Of a stretch of DNA of 64,000 nucleotides, positions 17,765 through 26,341 are shown in pieces. A program made the position numbers and the translations under genes. Origin of the DNA: an uncultured Paracoccaceae bacterium (lineage in GTDB: Bacteria > Pseudomonadota > Alphaproteobacteria > Rhodobacterales > Rhodobacteraceae); contig CALFSV010000119.1 in the NCBI GenBank assembly GCA_937916485.1, positions 4,148-68,147 on the forward strand, in the 5' to 3' direction. The notes under the pieces were generated by a model that searched no databases, was not told where the DNA came from, and was given only the letters and a program-made list of their open reading frames with translations. The first letter of the stretch is position 1. Each line of letters starts with the position of its first letter.

Positions 17765-17888
17765 ACATGAACTGATGCGGCATTTGAAGACCGGAAACAG
17801 GCAGGTTTGGTCAAAGTTCTTCGTCCAATACGGCGGCGCTAGGAAGGACGCCGACAGGGTGGAAGTTGGCAAACGATACTCACTTTGC

Positions 17889-17900
17889 GCAATCGGTTGC
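17889..17900. promoter_or_regulatory. LacI-type operator upstream of the oxidoreductase promoter
   Basis: GCAATCGGTTGC lies 9 bases upstream of the predicted -35 box. It is the exact reverse complement of the downstream site at 17944-17955; the two centres are 55 bp apart. Confidence 0.6.
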
Positions 17901-17909
17901 AGAAACGCC

Positions 17910-17938
17910 TTGACCGGTCAAACCGGGCCAACTATCAA
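17910..17938 (+). promoter_or_regulatory. Predicted sigma-70 promoter of the oxidoreductase operon
   Basis: TTGACC (17910-17915), 17-base spacer, TATCAA (17933-17938). Operators flank it on both sides. The rest of 17662-18039 shows only these control elements. Confidence 0.55.
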
Positions 17939-17943
17939 GTTAC

Positions 17944-17955
17944 GCAACCGATTGC
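17944..17955. promoter_or_regulatory. LacI-type operator downstream of the oxidoreductase promoter
   Basis: GCAACCGATTGC starts 5 bases after the predicted -10 box, the same position as at the dpp- and liv-type promoters. Confidence 0.65.
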
Positions 17956-18039
17956 ATAATCAGTACAAACACGAATCAATCTTGGAACTTCGGCACAACG
18001 TTTTGGGCCGTGACGGTCACTAGGATGAAAGGACCCAAC

Positions 18040-19008
18040 ATGACAAAACTGACCCTTGGGTGGATCGGAATGGGCCGCATGGGTTTCCCCATGGCCGAAC
18101 GGCTGGTCAAGGCCGGCTACGACGTACATGTCTGGAACCGGACCCGCAGCAAGGCAGAGCCGCTTGAGGCGAAAGGTGCGACCCTCGTCGACAGCCCCGC
18201 CGATCTGGCAGGTGTCGATATCCTGTTCACCATGGTTTCGACGGGCAAGGATCTTGAGCAGGTCTACTTTGGCGAAAACGGCGTTCTTTCGGGAGACAAG
18301 AACCCCGCAATCTTCGTCGATTGCTCCTCGATCGCGGTCGAACAGTCCGTCGATATGCGCGCCCGTCTTGCCGCCCGTGGCGCTGAGTTCGTCGCCTCTC
18401 CGGTCAGCGGTAACGGAAAATGCGTCAAGTCCGGTAAGCTGTCTGCCGTCAGCTCTGGCCCCAAGGCCGCCTTTGACAAGGTGTCGCCGATGATCAACGC
18501 CATTGCGGGCGCCGGTGTGTCCTACGTGGGCGAAGGTGAGCTTTCGCGCTTCTGCAAGATCGCGCACAACGTCCATCTGGGCGTCGTCATCCAGAACCTG
18601 ATCGAGATCGTGGTGCTGGCCGAAAAGGCCGGCGTGCCGCGTGCGGCGTTCCTTGATTTCATGAACAACTCGGTCATGGGATCGGTGTTCACGCGCTACA
18701 AGAGCAACGCGATTATCAACCTTGATTATACCACGACCTTTACGCCCGAGCTTCTGCGCAAGGACCTGGACCTTGGGCTTAGTGCGGCCCGTGGCCTTGG
18801 CGTGCCGATGCCGGTGACCGCGACCACCCGCGAGGCGCTGCAAGGTCACTTCGGGATGGCAACCCTCAAGGAAGACCCGGAGGCCTATCTGGCCCTCGAT
18901 TTCACCACGATGCTTGAAACCGTGGCGATCCAGTCCGGGCTTGAGCTGAAGAGCGAGGAAACACCCTATCCGACGGGCCTCGAAATTCCGGCACAAGCGG
19001 CCGAATGA
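18040..19008 (+). CDS. NAD(P)-dependent oxidoreductase, 3-hydroxyisobutyrate dehydrogenase family
   Basis: ATG 18040 is chosen because AAAGGA lies 6 bases upstream. The 322-residue protein starts with a Rossmann fold (GWIGMGRMGFPMAERLVKAG, then HVWNRTRSKAEPL; Asn/Arg after the second strand favour NADPH). It has the substrate loop 'SPVSGNGKCVKSGKLS' and catalytic-Lys region 'CKIAHNVHLG', then the all-helical C-domain. Family members oxidise beta-hydroxy acids or reduce semialdehydes (tartronate semialdehyde, 3-hydroxyisobutyrate, gamma-hydroxybutyrate). It leads a likely operon with a GST 4 bases on, and is headed by LacI-type operators. Confidence 0.88.
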   Translation: MTKLTLGWIGMGRMGFPMAERLVKAGYDVHVWNRTRSKAEPLEAKGATLVDSPADLAGVDILFTMVSTGKDLEQVYFGENGVLSGDKNPAIFVDCSSIAVEQSVDMRARLAARGAEFVASPVSGNGKCVKSGKLSAVSSGPKAAFDKVSPMINAIAGAGVSYVGEGELSRFCKIAHNVHLGVVIQNLIEIVVLAEKAGVPRAAFLDFMNNSVMGSVFTRYKSNAIINLDYTTTFTPELLRKDLDLGLSAARGLGVPMPVTATTREALQGHFGMATLKEDPEAYLALDFTTMLETVAIQSGLELKSEETPYPTGLEIPAQAAE

Positions 19009-19012
19009 TCCG

Positions 19013-19789
19013 ATGAAAAGGTTTGTGCTCTACAACGCACCTCAGTCCACTTGCAGTCAGCGGGTCCGTTACGCGCTGCATGCAAAAGGAATGGCGTTTG
19101 AAGAGCACAAGCTGGACCTTTTCTCGGGCGATCAACTGAAGCCTGAGTATCTGACCATCAATCCAAACGGCGTCGTGCCGGCTCTGATGGATGATGGCCA
19201 ACCGGTTCTCGATAGTGCGGTCATTCTCGAATACCTTGAGGATATTGCGCCCGACGTTTCACCTTTGCGGCCCACGACCCCCGTCGAGGTCGCAAAGATG
19301 CGGGCCATGATGCGCTTCATCGACGAGGTGCCGACACCCGCTATCCGGACACCGTCCTACAATCTGGCGTTCCTGCCGCATTTTCAGGCCATGTCGGACG
19401 AGGCTTTTCAGGCACTGTGTGACAGCAAGCCCCTGCGCCGCGAATTTCTGATGCGCATGGGAAAGACAGGCTTTTCAGAGGCGGACATGGCCGAGGCTAT
19501 GGGCCGCCTTCGTCGCGGGATCGAGCGCATGTCCCTTTGGCTGAGGGAAAGCGGCGGGCCATGGCTCATGGGGGCTGAGCTGTCGCTTGTCGATATTGCA
19601 GTCATGCCGGTCATCGTGCGCATGGACGATATCAACCTGGGCCATGTCTGGGACAATCACCCCGAGATTGGCGACTGGCTGGACCGGATCCGGGACACCG
19701 CGCCCTTTTCACAGACCTACTATCACGGTGCGCTCTTGACCGAGAAGTACCCGCATCTGGCCGAAATCCGAGCGGCGAAGGCGATCTGA
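19013..19789 (+). CDS. Glutathione S-transferase family protein
   Basis: The 258-residue protein has an N-terminal thioredoxin-like domain with the S-T-C-S motif near the active site (PQSTCSQRVRYAL), cis-Pro in NPNGVVPALMDDG, and 'DSAVILEYLED' for the glutathione glutamyl group. A helical C-terminal domain follows with 'LSLVDIAVMPVIVRM'. It starts 4 bases after the oxidoreductase stop, so it is translated with it. In catabolic operons GSTs act as lyases, isomerases or dehalogenases; which applies here is unknown. Confidence 0.88.
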   Translation: MKRFVLYNAPQSTCSQRVRYALHAKGMAFEEHKLDLFSGDQLKPEYLTINPNGVVPALMDDGQPVLDSAVILEYLEDIAPDVSPLRPTTPVEVAKMRAMMRFIDEVPTPAIRTPSYNLAFLPHFQAMSDEAFQALCDSKPLRREFLMRMGKTGFSEADMAEAMGRLRRGIERMSLWLRESGGPWLMGAELSLVDIAVMPVIVRMDDINLGHVWDNHPEIGDWLDRIRDTAPFSQTYYHGALLTEKYPHLAEIRAAKAI

Positions 19790-19875
19790 CAGTGGATCTC
19801 ATGGCCGAAAGACAACAAAACTCAAGTGTTTGCCCAACGGGCCGCACAGTTAGACACTGACGAGAGGACGCCTTC

Positions 19876-20676
19876 ATGACCGCGACGGCCAAGATACACG
19901 ACCTTCGCAGCGCATCCGAAGCCCACGAAACCGTGGTGACAGGACATAACGTCCGGATGGAATTTCCGGGTCCGGTAATCGCGCTGGAAGACGCAACATT
20001 CGGAATTCGAAAGGGAGAGTTCGTTTCCCTGATCGGACCTTCGGGATGTGGGAAGTCAACGCTTTTGCGGATGGTCGCCGGATTGTTGAATCCGACGGGT
20101 GGTCGGATCAGCGTCAATGGTACTCCCATGGTGGGGCCGCGTGCCGAAATCGGCATGATGTTCCAGAAGGCGACTTTGCTGGATTGGAAGCCCGTCCTCG
20201 ACAACGTTCTGCTACCCAACACACTGGCGGGCCGTGTCACCAATGCTGACCGCGAGCGTGCGGTGGACCTGTTGCACATGGTCGGCCTCAAAGGGTTTGA
20301 GTTTGCGTTTCCCCGGCAGCTTTCGGGCGGCATGCAGCAGCGGGTCGCTTTGGCGCGCCTTTTGAATTCCGGTGCAGATGTTCTGCTTCTGGACGAGCCC
20401 TTCGGCGCTTTGGATGAATTTACGCGTGAGCGCCTGAACATCGAACTGATGCGCATTCAGGCCCAGATCGGGGCCACCATCGTCTTTGTGACCCACAACA
20501 TCCAGGAAGCCGTGTTCCTTGCCGACCGGGTGTTCGTGATGACGCCGCGCCCAGGCCGTATTGCCGCCGAAGTGGAAGTGAACCTTCCGCGTCCGCGCAC
20601 CATTGAACAAATGAAAAGCCCGGAATTCACCGAAACCGCATTCAACATCCGCGACACGCTGGGAGGCTTCATATGA
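19876..20676 (+). CDS. ABC transporter ATPase, SsuB/TauB/NrtD type
   Basis: The 266-residue ATPase has Walker A GPSGCGKST, Q-loop MMFQKATLLDWKPVLDNVLLP (in parts: MMFQKATLLDW, KPVLDNVLLPNTL), signature LSGGMQQR, Walker B LLLDEPFGALDE and switch His in FVTHNIQEAVFLADR, followed by 'VMTPRPGRI'. This set is diagnostic of the nitrate/sulfonate/taurine/THI5 group of importers. AGAGGA precedes ATG 19876. It overlaps the permease by 4 bases. Confidence 0.92.
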   Translation: MTATAKIHDLRSASEAHETVVTGHNVRMEFPGPVIALEDATFGIRKGEFVSLIGPSGCGKSTLLRMVAGLLNPTGGRISVNGTPMVGPRAEIGMMFQKATLLDWKPVLDNVLLPNTLAGRVTNADRERAVDLLHMVGLKGFEFAFPRQLSGGMQQRVALARLLNSGADVLLLDEPFGALDEFTRERLNIELMRIQAQIGATIVFVTHNIQEAVFLADRVFVMTPRPGRIAAEVEVNLPRPRTIEQMKSPEFTETAFNIRDTLGGFI

Positions 20677-21563
20677 GCGAACAATCCTTTTCCGACGTTC
20701 CGATGGAAAAGCCGAAGACCGTTCCGGCCTGGCTGCAGCATTTGATCGTCTTTTCCGTGTTCATCGGCATCTGGGAAATGGCGGTCCAGCTTAACTGGGT
20801 ATCTGCCCTCATTCTGCCTTCACCGTTTGCGGTTGTTTTTGCCTGGTGGGACCTGGCGGTAGTACGGGCCCTGATATGGGACGACTTCTTCGTTACCCTG
20901 ACAGAAGTTATGGTTGGCTTCGGTTTCGGCGCGGCGTTTGGAACAGTGATCGCCGTCAGCAGCGTCATGTTGCCCACCTTCCGGCGTCTGGTTTCTCCCT
21001 ATATGGTGGCGCTGCAGGTCACACCGCGTATCGCCGTCGCACCCATCATCGTCGCATGGCTTGGCTTTGGGATGGAGCCCAAGATCGCAATCGCCGCGAT
21101 CATCTGTTTCTTCCCGATCTTTATCAATACCTTGACGGGTCTGATGCAGGTCGATGAAGACCGGATGGAAATGTTTGCCTCAATGCGGGCCAACCGCTGG
21201 CAGATCTTCCGTCATCTTCAACTGCCCGGCGCGATGCCGATCATCATGGCGGGCTACAAGACCGGCATCAGCCTTGCCCTGATCGGCGCCATCGTGGGCG
21301 AATTCGTGTCTGCGAGCGTCGGACTTGGTGTTCGCATTCAGCAGTTCAGCTATCAGCTTTTGCTGCCTCAGGCCTTTGCCTGCCTCATCATGCTGACCGT
21401 GATGGGCCTTACCCTTTATGGCGCGGCAAGCCTTGTCGACCGTCATGTCGTGTTTTGGAAGCACGACGCCCTCTTGGCCAAGATATCGCGCAAACTGCGG
21501 ACGCGATATACCGACCTGCTATCGCGGGATCGGTCCGGCAGCGCAGTGACCAAAACGGCGTAA
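20673..21563 (+). CDS. ABC transporter permease, SsuC/TauC/ThiX type
   Basis: The 296-residue permease has about six membrane segments and the group's N-terminal 'GIWEMAVQLNWVSALILPSP' and cytoplasmic 'ASMRANRWQIFRHLQLPGAMPIIMAG' (in parts: SMRANRWQIFRHLQLPGAMP), the EAA loop. The preceding 'FFPIFINTLTGLMQVD' block is also typical. It overlaps the ATPase gene and is followed by the binding protein 25 bases on. Confidence 0.92.
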   Translation: MSEQSFSDVPMEKPKTVPAWLQHLIVFSVFIGIWEMAVQLNWVSALILPSPFAVVFAWWDLAVVRALIWDDFFVTLTEVMVGFGFGAAFGTVIAVSSVMLPTFRRLVSPYMVALQVTPRIAVAPIIVAWLGFGMEPKIAIAAIICFFPIFINTLTGLMQVDEDRMEMFASMRANRWQIFRHLQLPGAMPIIMAGYKTGISLALIGAIVGEFVSASVGLGVRIQQFSYQLLLPQAFACLIMLTVMGLTLYGAASLVDRHVVFWKHDALLAKISRKLRTRYTDLLSRDRSGSAVTKTA

Positions 21564-21588
21564 CCGATATTATCTGGGAGGATAAATC

Positions 21589-22620
21589 ATGAAACATACT
21601 GCATTCGCGGCAATCGCTGCCGTCATGGCGACCGCGATCCCCGCAACAGCCCAAGACCTGACGGAAATCACGGTTCTGACGCCGTTGCCCCGCCATACGG
21701 CATGGTATCCGCTGATCGTTGGCGAAGCGCTGGGCTACTTTGACGAGGAAGGTATCTCGGTCACGCTGGTGGACGGCGGCGATCTGCCATCGACTGCATT
21801 CCTTGAGAATGGTCAGGTCGACATGGCCTCGCTCGATCCGTCGGAAGTGGTGCTTGCCAATGAGCGTGGGTTCGACTTTGACGTCGTTTACGAAGTCATG
21901 CACGGCGCCGTCGAAGGTATCTTCGTGCTGGAAGACAACCCGGCGACCTCGCTGACCGACCTGAGCGGCACGACCATCGGCATCGTTGGCGAAAGCGACC
22001 GTGGCCTGCTGCTGGCCGCTCTGGGTCATGCTGGTCTGAGCGAAAGCGATGTAACCATCGCGGTGCTTGGTGAAAGCGCCCCACTTCTGGCCAACTCTTT
22101 GGCAACCGGCCAGGTCTCGGGTCTCGTCGGCGCAATTTCCGACTTCGTCGCGATCACGTCGCAGGGCATCACAACCAAAAACCTGCTGCCGTCCGAAATG
22201 TCGGAAACCCCTGCCAACAACTTTGCGGTGCGTGCCGATGCGATCGGTGGTGACCGTGACGACGTCATGCAGGGCTTTCTCAACGCCTGGGCCAAGTCCG
22301 GCTATGCCGGCTTGGTCGATATCGACGTGACCCGTGCCATGGCGATGGAAGCCGACCCCGAGAACTGGATCAACGAAGAGCTGGGGACCATCTTCCTCAC
22401 CGCCGCGCAAGGCCTGCACCGTCCTGACGCCGAGATCTTTGGCGACCTTCGCACAGATGTCTGGGCCGGTGTCATCGCAGAGATGGCCGCTGTCGGCATG
22501 ATCGCGGGCGAAGTGGCCCCCGACGCGCTGCTCAACCGGGCCTATGTCGACAACGCCAACCAGTTCGACAGAGCCGAGATCGAAGCAGAAGTCGCTGCCT
22601 GGAAAGCGGCAAATATGTAA
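21589..22620 (+). CDS. ABC transporter substrate-binding protein, NMT1/THI5-like
   Basis: The 343-residue protein has a signal peptide (FAAIAAVMATAIPATAQ) followed by 'HTAWYPLIVGEALGYFDEEGISVTLVDGG' (in parts: WYPLIVGEALGYFDEEGI), the SsuA/THI5/NMT1 signature. Relatives bind sulfonates, pyrimidines (HMP), riboflavin precursors or aromatic acids. Unlike the other two importers here the binding protein is last of three, just before the hydrolase gene. A strong hairpin follows the stop codon. Confidence 0.88.
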   Translation: MKHTAFAAIAAVMATAIPATAQDLTEITVLTPLPRHTAWYPLIVGEALGYFDEEGISVTLVDGGDLPSTAFLENGQVDMASLDPSEVVLANERGFDFDVVYEVMHGAVEGIFVLEDNPATSLTDLSGTTIGIVGESDRGLLLAALGHAGLSESDVTIAVLGESAPLLANSLATGQVSGLVGAISDFVAITSQGITTKNLLPSEMSETPANNFAVRADAIGGDRDDVMQGFLNAWAKSGYAGLVDIDVTRAMAMEADPENWINEELGTIFLTAAQGLHRPDAEIFGDLRTDVWAGVIAEMAAVGMIAGEVAPDALLNRAYVDNANQFDRAEIEAEVAAWKAANM

Positions 22621-22629
22621 GCAGACCCC

Positions 22630-22654
22630 GGGGCGCCGCCAGTCGCGGCGCCCC
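22630..22654 (+). other. Intercistronic hairpin after the THI5-like binding protein gene
   Basis: GGGGCGCCGC (22630-22639) and GCGGCGCCCC (22645-22654) form a perfect 10-bp stem with a 5-base loop. No T-tract follows; the next gene begins 17 bases later. Third hairpin of this kind behind a binding-protein gene. Confidence 0.65.
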
Positions 22655-22671
22655 AACACCCGAGGCACGCT

Positions 22672-23742
22672 ATGACCGACCAAAAAGACCCACGCATCGT
22701 TTCCGCCAATGCCCACTGGTCGCACCGCTTTGTAACCAACGGTGTGCCTCTGGCGGATTTCCAGGATGTGACGGGCGCGCTCAAACATTGGGACGATTGG
22801 TGCGCCGCATGGTCTGATCGTGCAGCCCGGCACGAGGCGATGGGACGGACCGCCCTAGAACAGGGGTATGGCCGGAGTGCGGGTGAACACCTCACGACCG
22901 CCGCAGTCTGCTACCACTTTGCCAAATTCCTCTTTGTCCATGACAATGCCCAGATGCGCGCCGCACATGACAAGGCGATCGCCTGCCGGAACGCCGCATT
23001 GCCGTATCTAAATCCGCCCGGTGAACGGGTAGGGATCCCCTACGGGGCACATACGCTTTACGGAAACCTGCGCCTTCCTTCCGGGGTCGAACGACCATCT
23101 TTGGTCCTCATGGTCATGGGCCTCGACAGCACCAAGGAAGAGATGCAGACCAACGAACAGGTCTTTCTGGACCGGGGTCTGGCGACGCTGGCCTTTGACG
23201 GACCGGGGCAGGGGGAGGCAGAGTATGACCTGCCAATCGAACCAGCCTATGAAAAGCCCGTATCCGCCGTCCTCGACTGGCTGGAAACCCGGCCCGAGGT
23301 CGATGCAAGCCGCGTCGGTGTCTGGGGGGTGAGCCTTGGCGGCTACTACGCGCCCCGCGCGGCTGCCTTTGAGCCGCGATTGAAGGCCTGCGTCAGCCTT
23401 ACCGGACCCTTCGACTTCGCCGAAGCCTTTGATCGCGCCCCCGGTCTGACGCGCGAAGCCTTCATTGCCCGCTGCGGGGCCACCAACGAGGCCGCAGCCC
23501 GCGAAGTTGCCACGCGTATGTCGCTCCGCGACGTTGCAGGGCAGATCAAGTGCCCGACCTATATCGTCGGTGGCAGGCTCGACCGCGTCATTCCGTCAGA
23601 ACATGCTGAGGCACTTGTCCAGGCCGTCAGTGGTCCGGTCGTCCTGAACATGATAGAAGATGGCGGGCACGTCGCCAACAACAGGCCCTATGCCTACCGA
23701 CCGCAAGTGGCGGACTGGCTGGCTGGCGTCCTCTCACACTGA
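22672..23742 (+). CDS. Alpha/beta hydrolase related to 2,6-dihydroxypseudooxynicotine hydrolase
   Basis: The 356-residue cytoplasmic protein has an N-terminal helical region of about 140 residues with 'AVCYHFAKFLF' and an alpha/beta-hydrolase core. The triad is likely Ser221 (GVSLGG), Asp304 (GRLDRVIP) and His333 (DGGHVANN). 'AFDGPGQGEAE' marks the oxyanion region. N-terminal helices plus this core resemble the FrsA/DHPON-hydrolase group, whose nicotine-pathway member cleaves a C-C bond beside a pyridine ring. Substrate here unproven. It sits between the THI5-like importer and the M24 gene and probably belongs to the same operon. Confidence 0.82.
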   Translation: MTDQKDPRIVSANAHWSHRFVTNGVPLADFQDVTGALKHWDDWCAAWSDRAARHEAMGRTALEQGYGRSAGEHLTTAAVCYHFAKFLFVHDNAQMRAAHDKAIACRNAALPYLNPPGERVGIPYGAHTLYGNLRLPSGVERPSLVLMVMGLDSTKEEMQTNEQVFLDRGLATLAFDGPGQGEAEYDLPIEPAYEKPVSAVLDWLETRPEVDASRVGVWGVSLGGYYAPRAAAFEPRLKACVSLTGPFDFAEAFDRAPGLTREAFIARCGATNEAAAREVATRMSLRDVAGQIKCPTYIVGGRLDRVIPSEHAEALVQAVSGPVVLNMIEDGGHVANNRPYAYRPQVADWLAGVLSH

Positions 23743-23807
23743 CTGGATCGGCACTGGATGCCCCTCCACCGCTCCAACCGAAATACACTTACAAAAGGAC
23801 GATTTAG

Positions 23808-25112
23808 ATGAGCCATGTTTCAGCGTTGAACCCTCGGATATTGCAGCCTGGAGACATTGATCCGAACTGGCGTTGGGATCGTCATTTGCCTGCATTGGGG
23901 CATACTGCGGTTGATTTTGAGCGTCGTGTTGATCACGACCGTTTGCGTCGTTACCGTTTGAGCCGGACGAAGGATGCCTTGAAGAAGTCTGGTTGCGGGG
24001 CTTTGTTGACGTTTGACGTGAACAACATCCGTTACATTTCGGGGACGAAGATCGGGGAGTGGGAGCGGGACAAGATGTGTCGCTTTGCGCTGCTTGCCGG
24101 GGACGAGGAGCCTTATGTCTGGGACTTTGGCTCGGCTGCGGTGCATCACCGGGAGTATTGCGACTGGCTTGATCCTGAGCGGATGCGGGCAGGTGTTGTT
24201 GGCATGCGCGGGACGATCCCGCCGTCTTTCGGTTTGATGAAGCGCTATGCGGAAGAGATCTACGGCCTTCTGAAGAAGGCGGGTGTGGCGGATCAGCCTG
24301 TGGGTGTGGACTATGCCGAGACGGCGATGTTCTTTGCCTTGCAGGAGGCCGGTCTGAAGGTTGTTGACGGTCAGCAGATCATGCTGTCAGCGCGCGAGAT
24401 CAAGAACGTGGACGAGATCCATCTTCTGACGCAGGCGGCGTCGATGGTGGATGGTGTTTACCACATGATCTGGGAAGAGCTGAAGCCGGGGATCCGCGAG
24501 AACGACATCGTGGCGATGGCCAACAAGATGCTCTACGAGATGGGGTCTGACGATGTGGAGGCGATCAATGCGATCGCGGGCGAGCGGTGCAACCCGCATC
24601 CGCACAACTTCACCGACCGCTACTTCCGTCCCGGCGACCAGGCGTTCTTTGACATCCTGCAAAGCTACCAGGGCTACCGGACGTGCTATTACCGGACGTT
24701 CAACGTGGGCCGGTCGACGCCGGCGCAGGTGGATGCCTATGTGAAGGCGCGTGACTGGCTGGATGCGGCGATCGCGATGATCAAGCCGGGTGTGACGACG
24801 GACAAGGTTGCTGCGGTCTGGCCGACGGCGGAGAGCCTTGGCTTTCCCAACGAGCTTGCGGCGTTCGGGCTTCAGTTTGGCCATGGCCTTGGGCTTGCGC
24901 TGCACGAGCGTCCGATCATCAGCCGTGCGGTGAGCATGGAGAACCCGATGGAGATCGAGACGGGGATGGTGTTCGCGCTGGAGACCTATTGCCCGGCGGC
25001 GGATGGCTATTCGGCGGCGCGGATCGAGGAAGAGGTGGTTGTGACGGATACGGGCTGCGAGGTGATCTCGTTGTTCCCGGCCGAGGAACTGCCGATTGCG
25101 AACCGCTACTGA
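23808..25112 (+). CDS. M24-family (creatinase/aminopeptidase P fold) protein with altered metal site
   Basis: The 434-residue protein has a creatinase-N-like domain (about 40-190: LLTFDVNNIRYISGT) and a pita-bread catalytic domain (about 200-430). Of the five usual metal ligands Asp282 (AFFDILQ), His359 (GHGLGLALHERP), Glu392 (FALETYCP) and Glu407 (RIEEEV) are kept. The second Asp, expected 11 residues after Asp282, is Cys293 (YRTCYYRTF). M24 relatives that are not peptidases include creatinase, ectoine hydrolase and DMSP lyase DddP. Codon use is unusual: 47 of the first 60 codons end in G or T. It lies directly before the E1 genes. Function unknown. Confidence 0.85.
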   Translation: MSHVSALNPRILQPGDIDPNWRWDRHLPALGHTAVDFERRVDHDRLRRYRLSRTKDALKKSGCGALLTFDVNNIRYISGTKIGEWERDKMCRFALLAGDEEPYVWDFGSAAVHHREYCDWLDPERMRAGVVGMRGTIPPSFGLMKRYAEEIYGLLKKAGVADQPVGVDYAETAMFFALQEAGLKVVDGQQIMLSAREIKNVDEIHLLTQAASMVDGVYHMIWEELKPGIRENDIVAMANKMLYEMGSDDVEAINAIAGERCNPHPHNFTDRYFRPGDQAFFDILQSYQGYRTCYYRTFNVGRSTPAQVDAYVKARDWLDAAIAMIKPGVTTDKVAAVWPTAESLGFPNELAAFGLQFGHGLGLALHERPIISRAVSMENPMEIETGMVFALETYCPAADGYSAARIEEEVVVTDTGCEVISLFPAEELPIANRY

Positions 25113-25174
25113 GGCGTTTCCCTCGGGGGAGGATCGCGGGAGGATCCTTCGGGTGTAGTCCTTTGGAGTGTGGT

Positions 25175-25233
25175 CCGCCTGTCCGGCCGATTGGTCATTG
25201 CGACAGGCGGCCCCTCCGGGGGGAGTATTTTTG
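25175..25233 (+). terminator. Inverted repeat and terminator-like hairpin after the M24 gene
   Basis: CCGCCTGTC (25175-25183) and GACAGGCGG (25202-25210) form a 9-bp stem with an 18-base loop. The next bases, CCCC-TCC-GGGG followed by AGTATTTTT, form a second small hairpin with T-tract. Together they could end or attenuate transcription before the E1alpha gene. The whole 25113-25312 spacer is G-rich and has no gene. Confidence 0.45.
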
Positions 25234-25312
25234 ACAAAGCGAAGTTTTACGAAGCGAAGAGGGTCCGGGCTGCCAGGTGCGGTGCCGGCCCGATGGCTCG
25301 AGGAGAGACGAG

Positions 25313-26338
25313 ATGGCGCAGGCGGGTAAGGCGACAGCAGCGAAGGCGAACTCGGAAGAGTATCTGCGGATGTACACCCAGATGGTCCGCATCCGGGCGT
25401 TCGAGGATCAGGCCAACCAGCTGTACCTGAGTGCGAAGATGCCGGGTCTGACCCATATGTACTCGGGTCAGGAGGCTGTGGCGGTTGGCATCTGCGAGGC
25501 GCTGACGGTGGAGGACAAGATCACCTCGACCCATCGCGGCCATGGCCATTGCGTGGCCAAGGGGGCGGCGTTCAAGGAGATGTTCTGCGAGCTTCTGGGC
25601 AAGGAAGAGGGCTATTGCCGGGGCAAGGGCGGGTCGATGCATATCGCCGACCAGAGCAACGGCAACCTGGGCGCCAATGCCATTGTCGGCGGGTCGATGG
25701 GCATCGCGACGGGGGCGGCCCTGTCGGCCAAGCAGCTTGGCACGGGTGCTGTTGCGGTGTGCTTTTTTGGCGATGGCGCAACGGCGCAGGGCCTGATGTA
25801 CGAGGTGATGAACATGGCAGCACTCTGGAAGCTGCCGGTGATCTATGCCTGCGAGAACAACGGCTATTCCGAGTATACCAAGACCGCCGAGATCGCGGCG
25901 GGCAGCCTGACGGCGCGCGCCGAGGCCTTTGGCATCGAGGCCCATACGGTGGACGGCCAGGATGTGCTGGCGGTCAATGCCCTGACCCAGGACCTGGTGG
26001 CCCGCGCCCGCAAGGGGGAAGGCCCGTTCTTCATGGAACTGATGACCTATCGCTATCATGGCCACCATGTGGGCGACATCAACCGCACCTACTACCGCTC
26101 CAAGGAGGAGGAGACCCTCTGGACCTCGGAGCGCGATCCGATCACCCGGCTGGGCGACTGGCTGACGCAGGAAGGCCTGGTGGCGGCTGCTGACCTAGAG
26201 GCGATCCGCGCCGAGGTGGCCGAGGATGCCGAGGCCGCGGTGGCCTATGCCCTGGCCGCCCCCTACCCCGATGGATCGGAGGTGGACATGCATGTCTATG
26301 CCGCGACCGACCCCGCCACCCTGCAGCCTGGAGCCTGA
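25313..26338 (+). CDS. Thiamine-diphosphate-dependent dehydrogenase E1 alpha subunit (AcoA/PdhA type)
   Basis: ATG 25313 has GAGGAGAG 5-12 bases upstream, and the 341-residue product fits the family. Family blocks are 'MYTQMVRIRAFEDQ', 'HMYSGQEAVAVGICEAL', 'HRGHGHCVAKG', 'KGGSMHIAD' and the thiamine-diphosphate motif FFGDGATAQG ... ENNGYSEYT. 'TYRYHGHHVGD' carries the conserved active-site His region. It forms an alpha2beta2 E1 with the next gene. E1 decarboxylates a 2-oxo acid or cleaves acetoin; the substrate is not clear here. It is separated from the M24 gene by a terminator-like spacer. Confidence 0.9.
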   Translation: MAQAGKATAAKANSEEYLRMYTQMVRIRAFEDQANQLYLSAKMPGLTHMYSGQEAVAVGICEALTVEDKITSTHRGHGHCVAKGAAFKEMFCELLGKEEGYCRGKGGSMHIADQSNGNLGANAIVGGSMGIATGAALSAKQLGTGAVAVCFFGDGATAQGLMYEVMNMAALWKLPVIYACENNGYSEYTKTAEIAAGSLTARAEAFGIEAHTVDGQDVLAVNALTQDLVARARKGEGPFFMELMTYRYHGHHVGDINRTYYRSKEEETLWTSERDPITRLGDWLTQEGLVAAADLEAIRAEVAEDAEAAVAYALAAPYPDGSEVDMHVYAATDPATLQPGA

Positions 26339-26341
26339 CCC

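Noticed and set aside
23808..25112. Calling the M24 protein DddP (DMSP lyase)
   Set aside because: It has the same fold and a similar C-terminal ligand set, but the DTD...D metal motif of DddP is absent here (D-I-L ... Cys), so the activity cannot be claimed.
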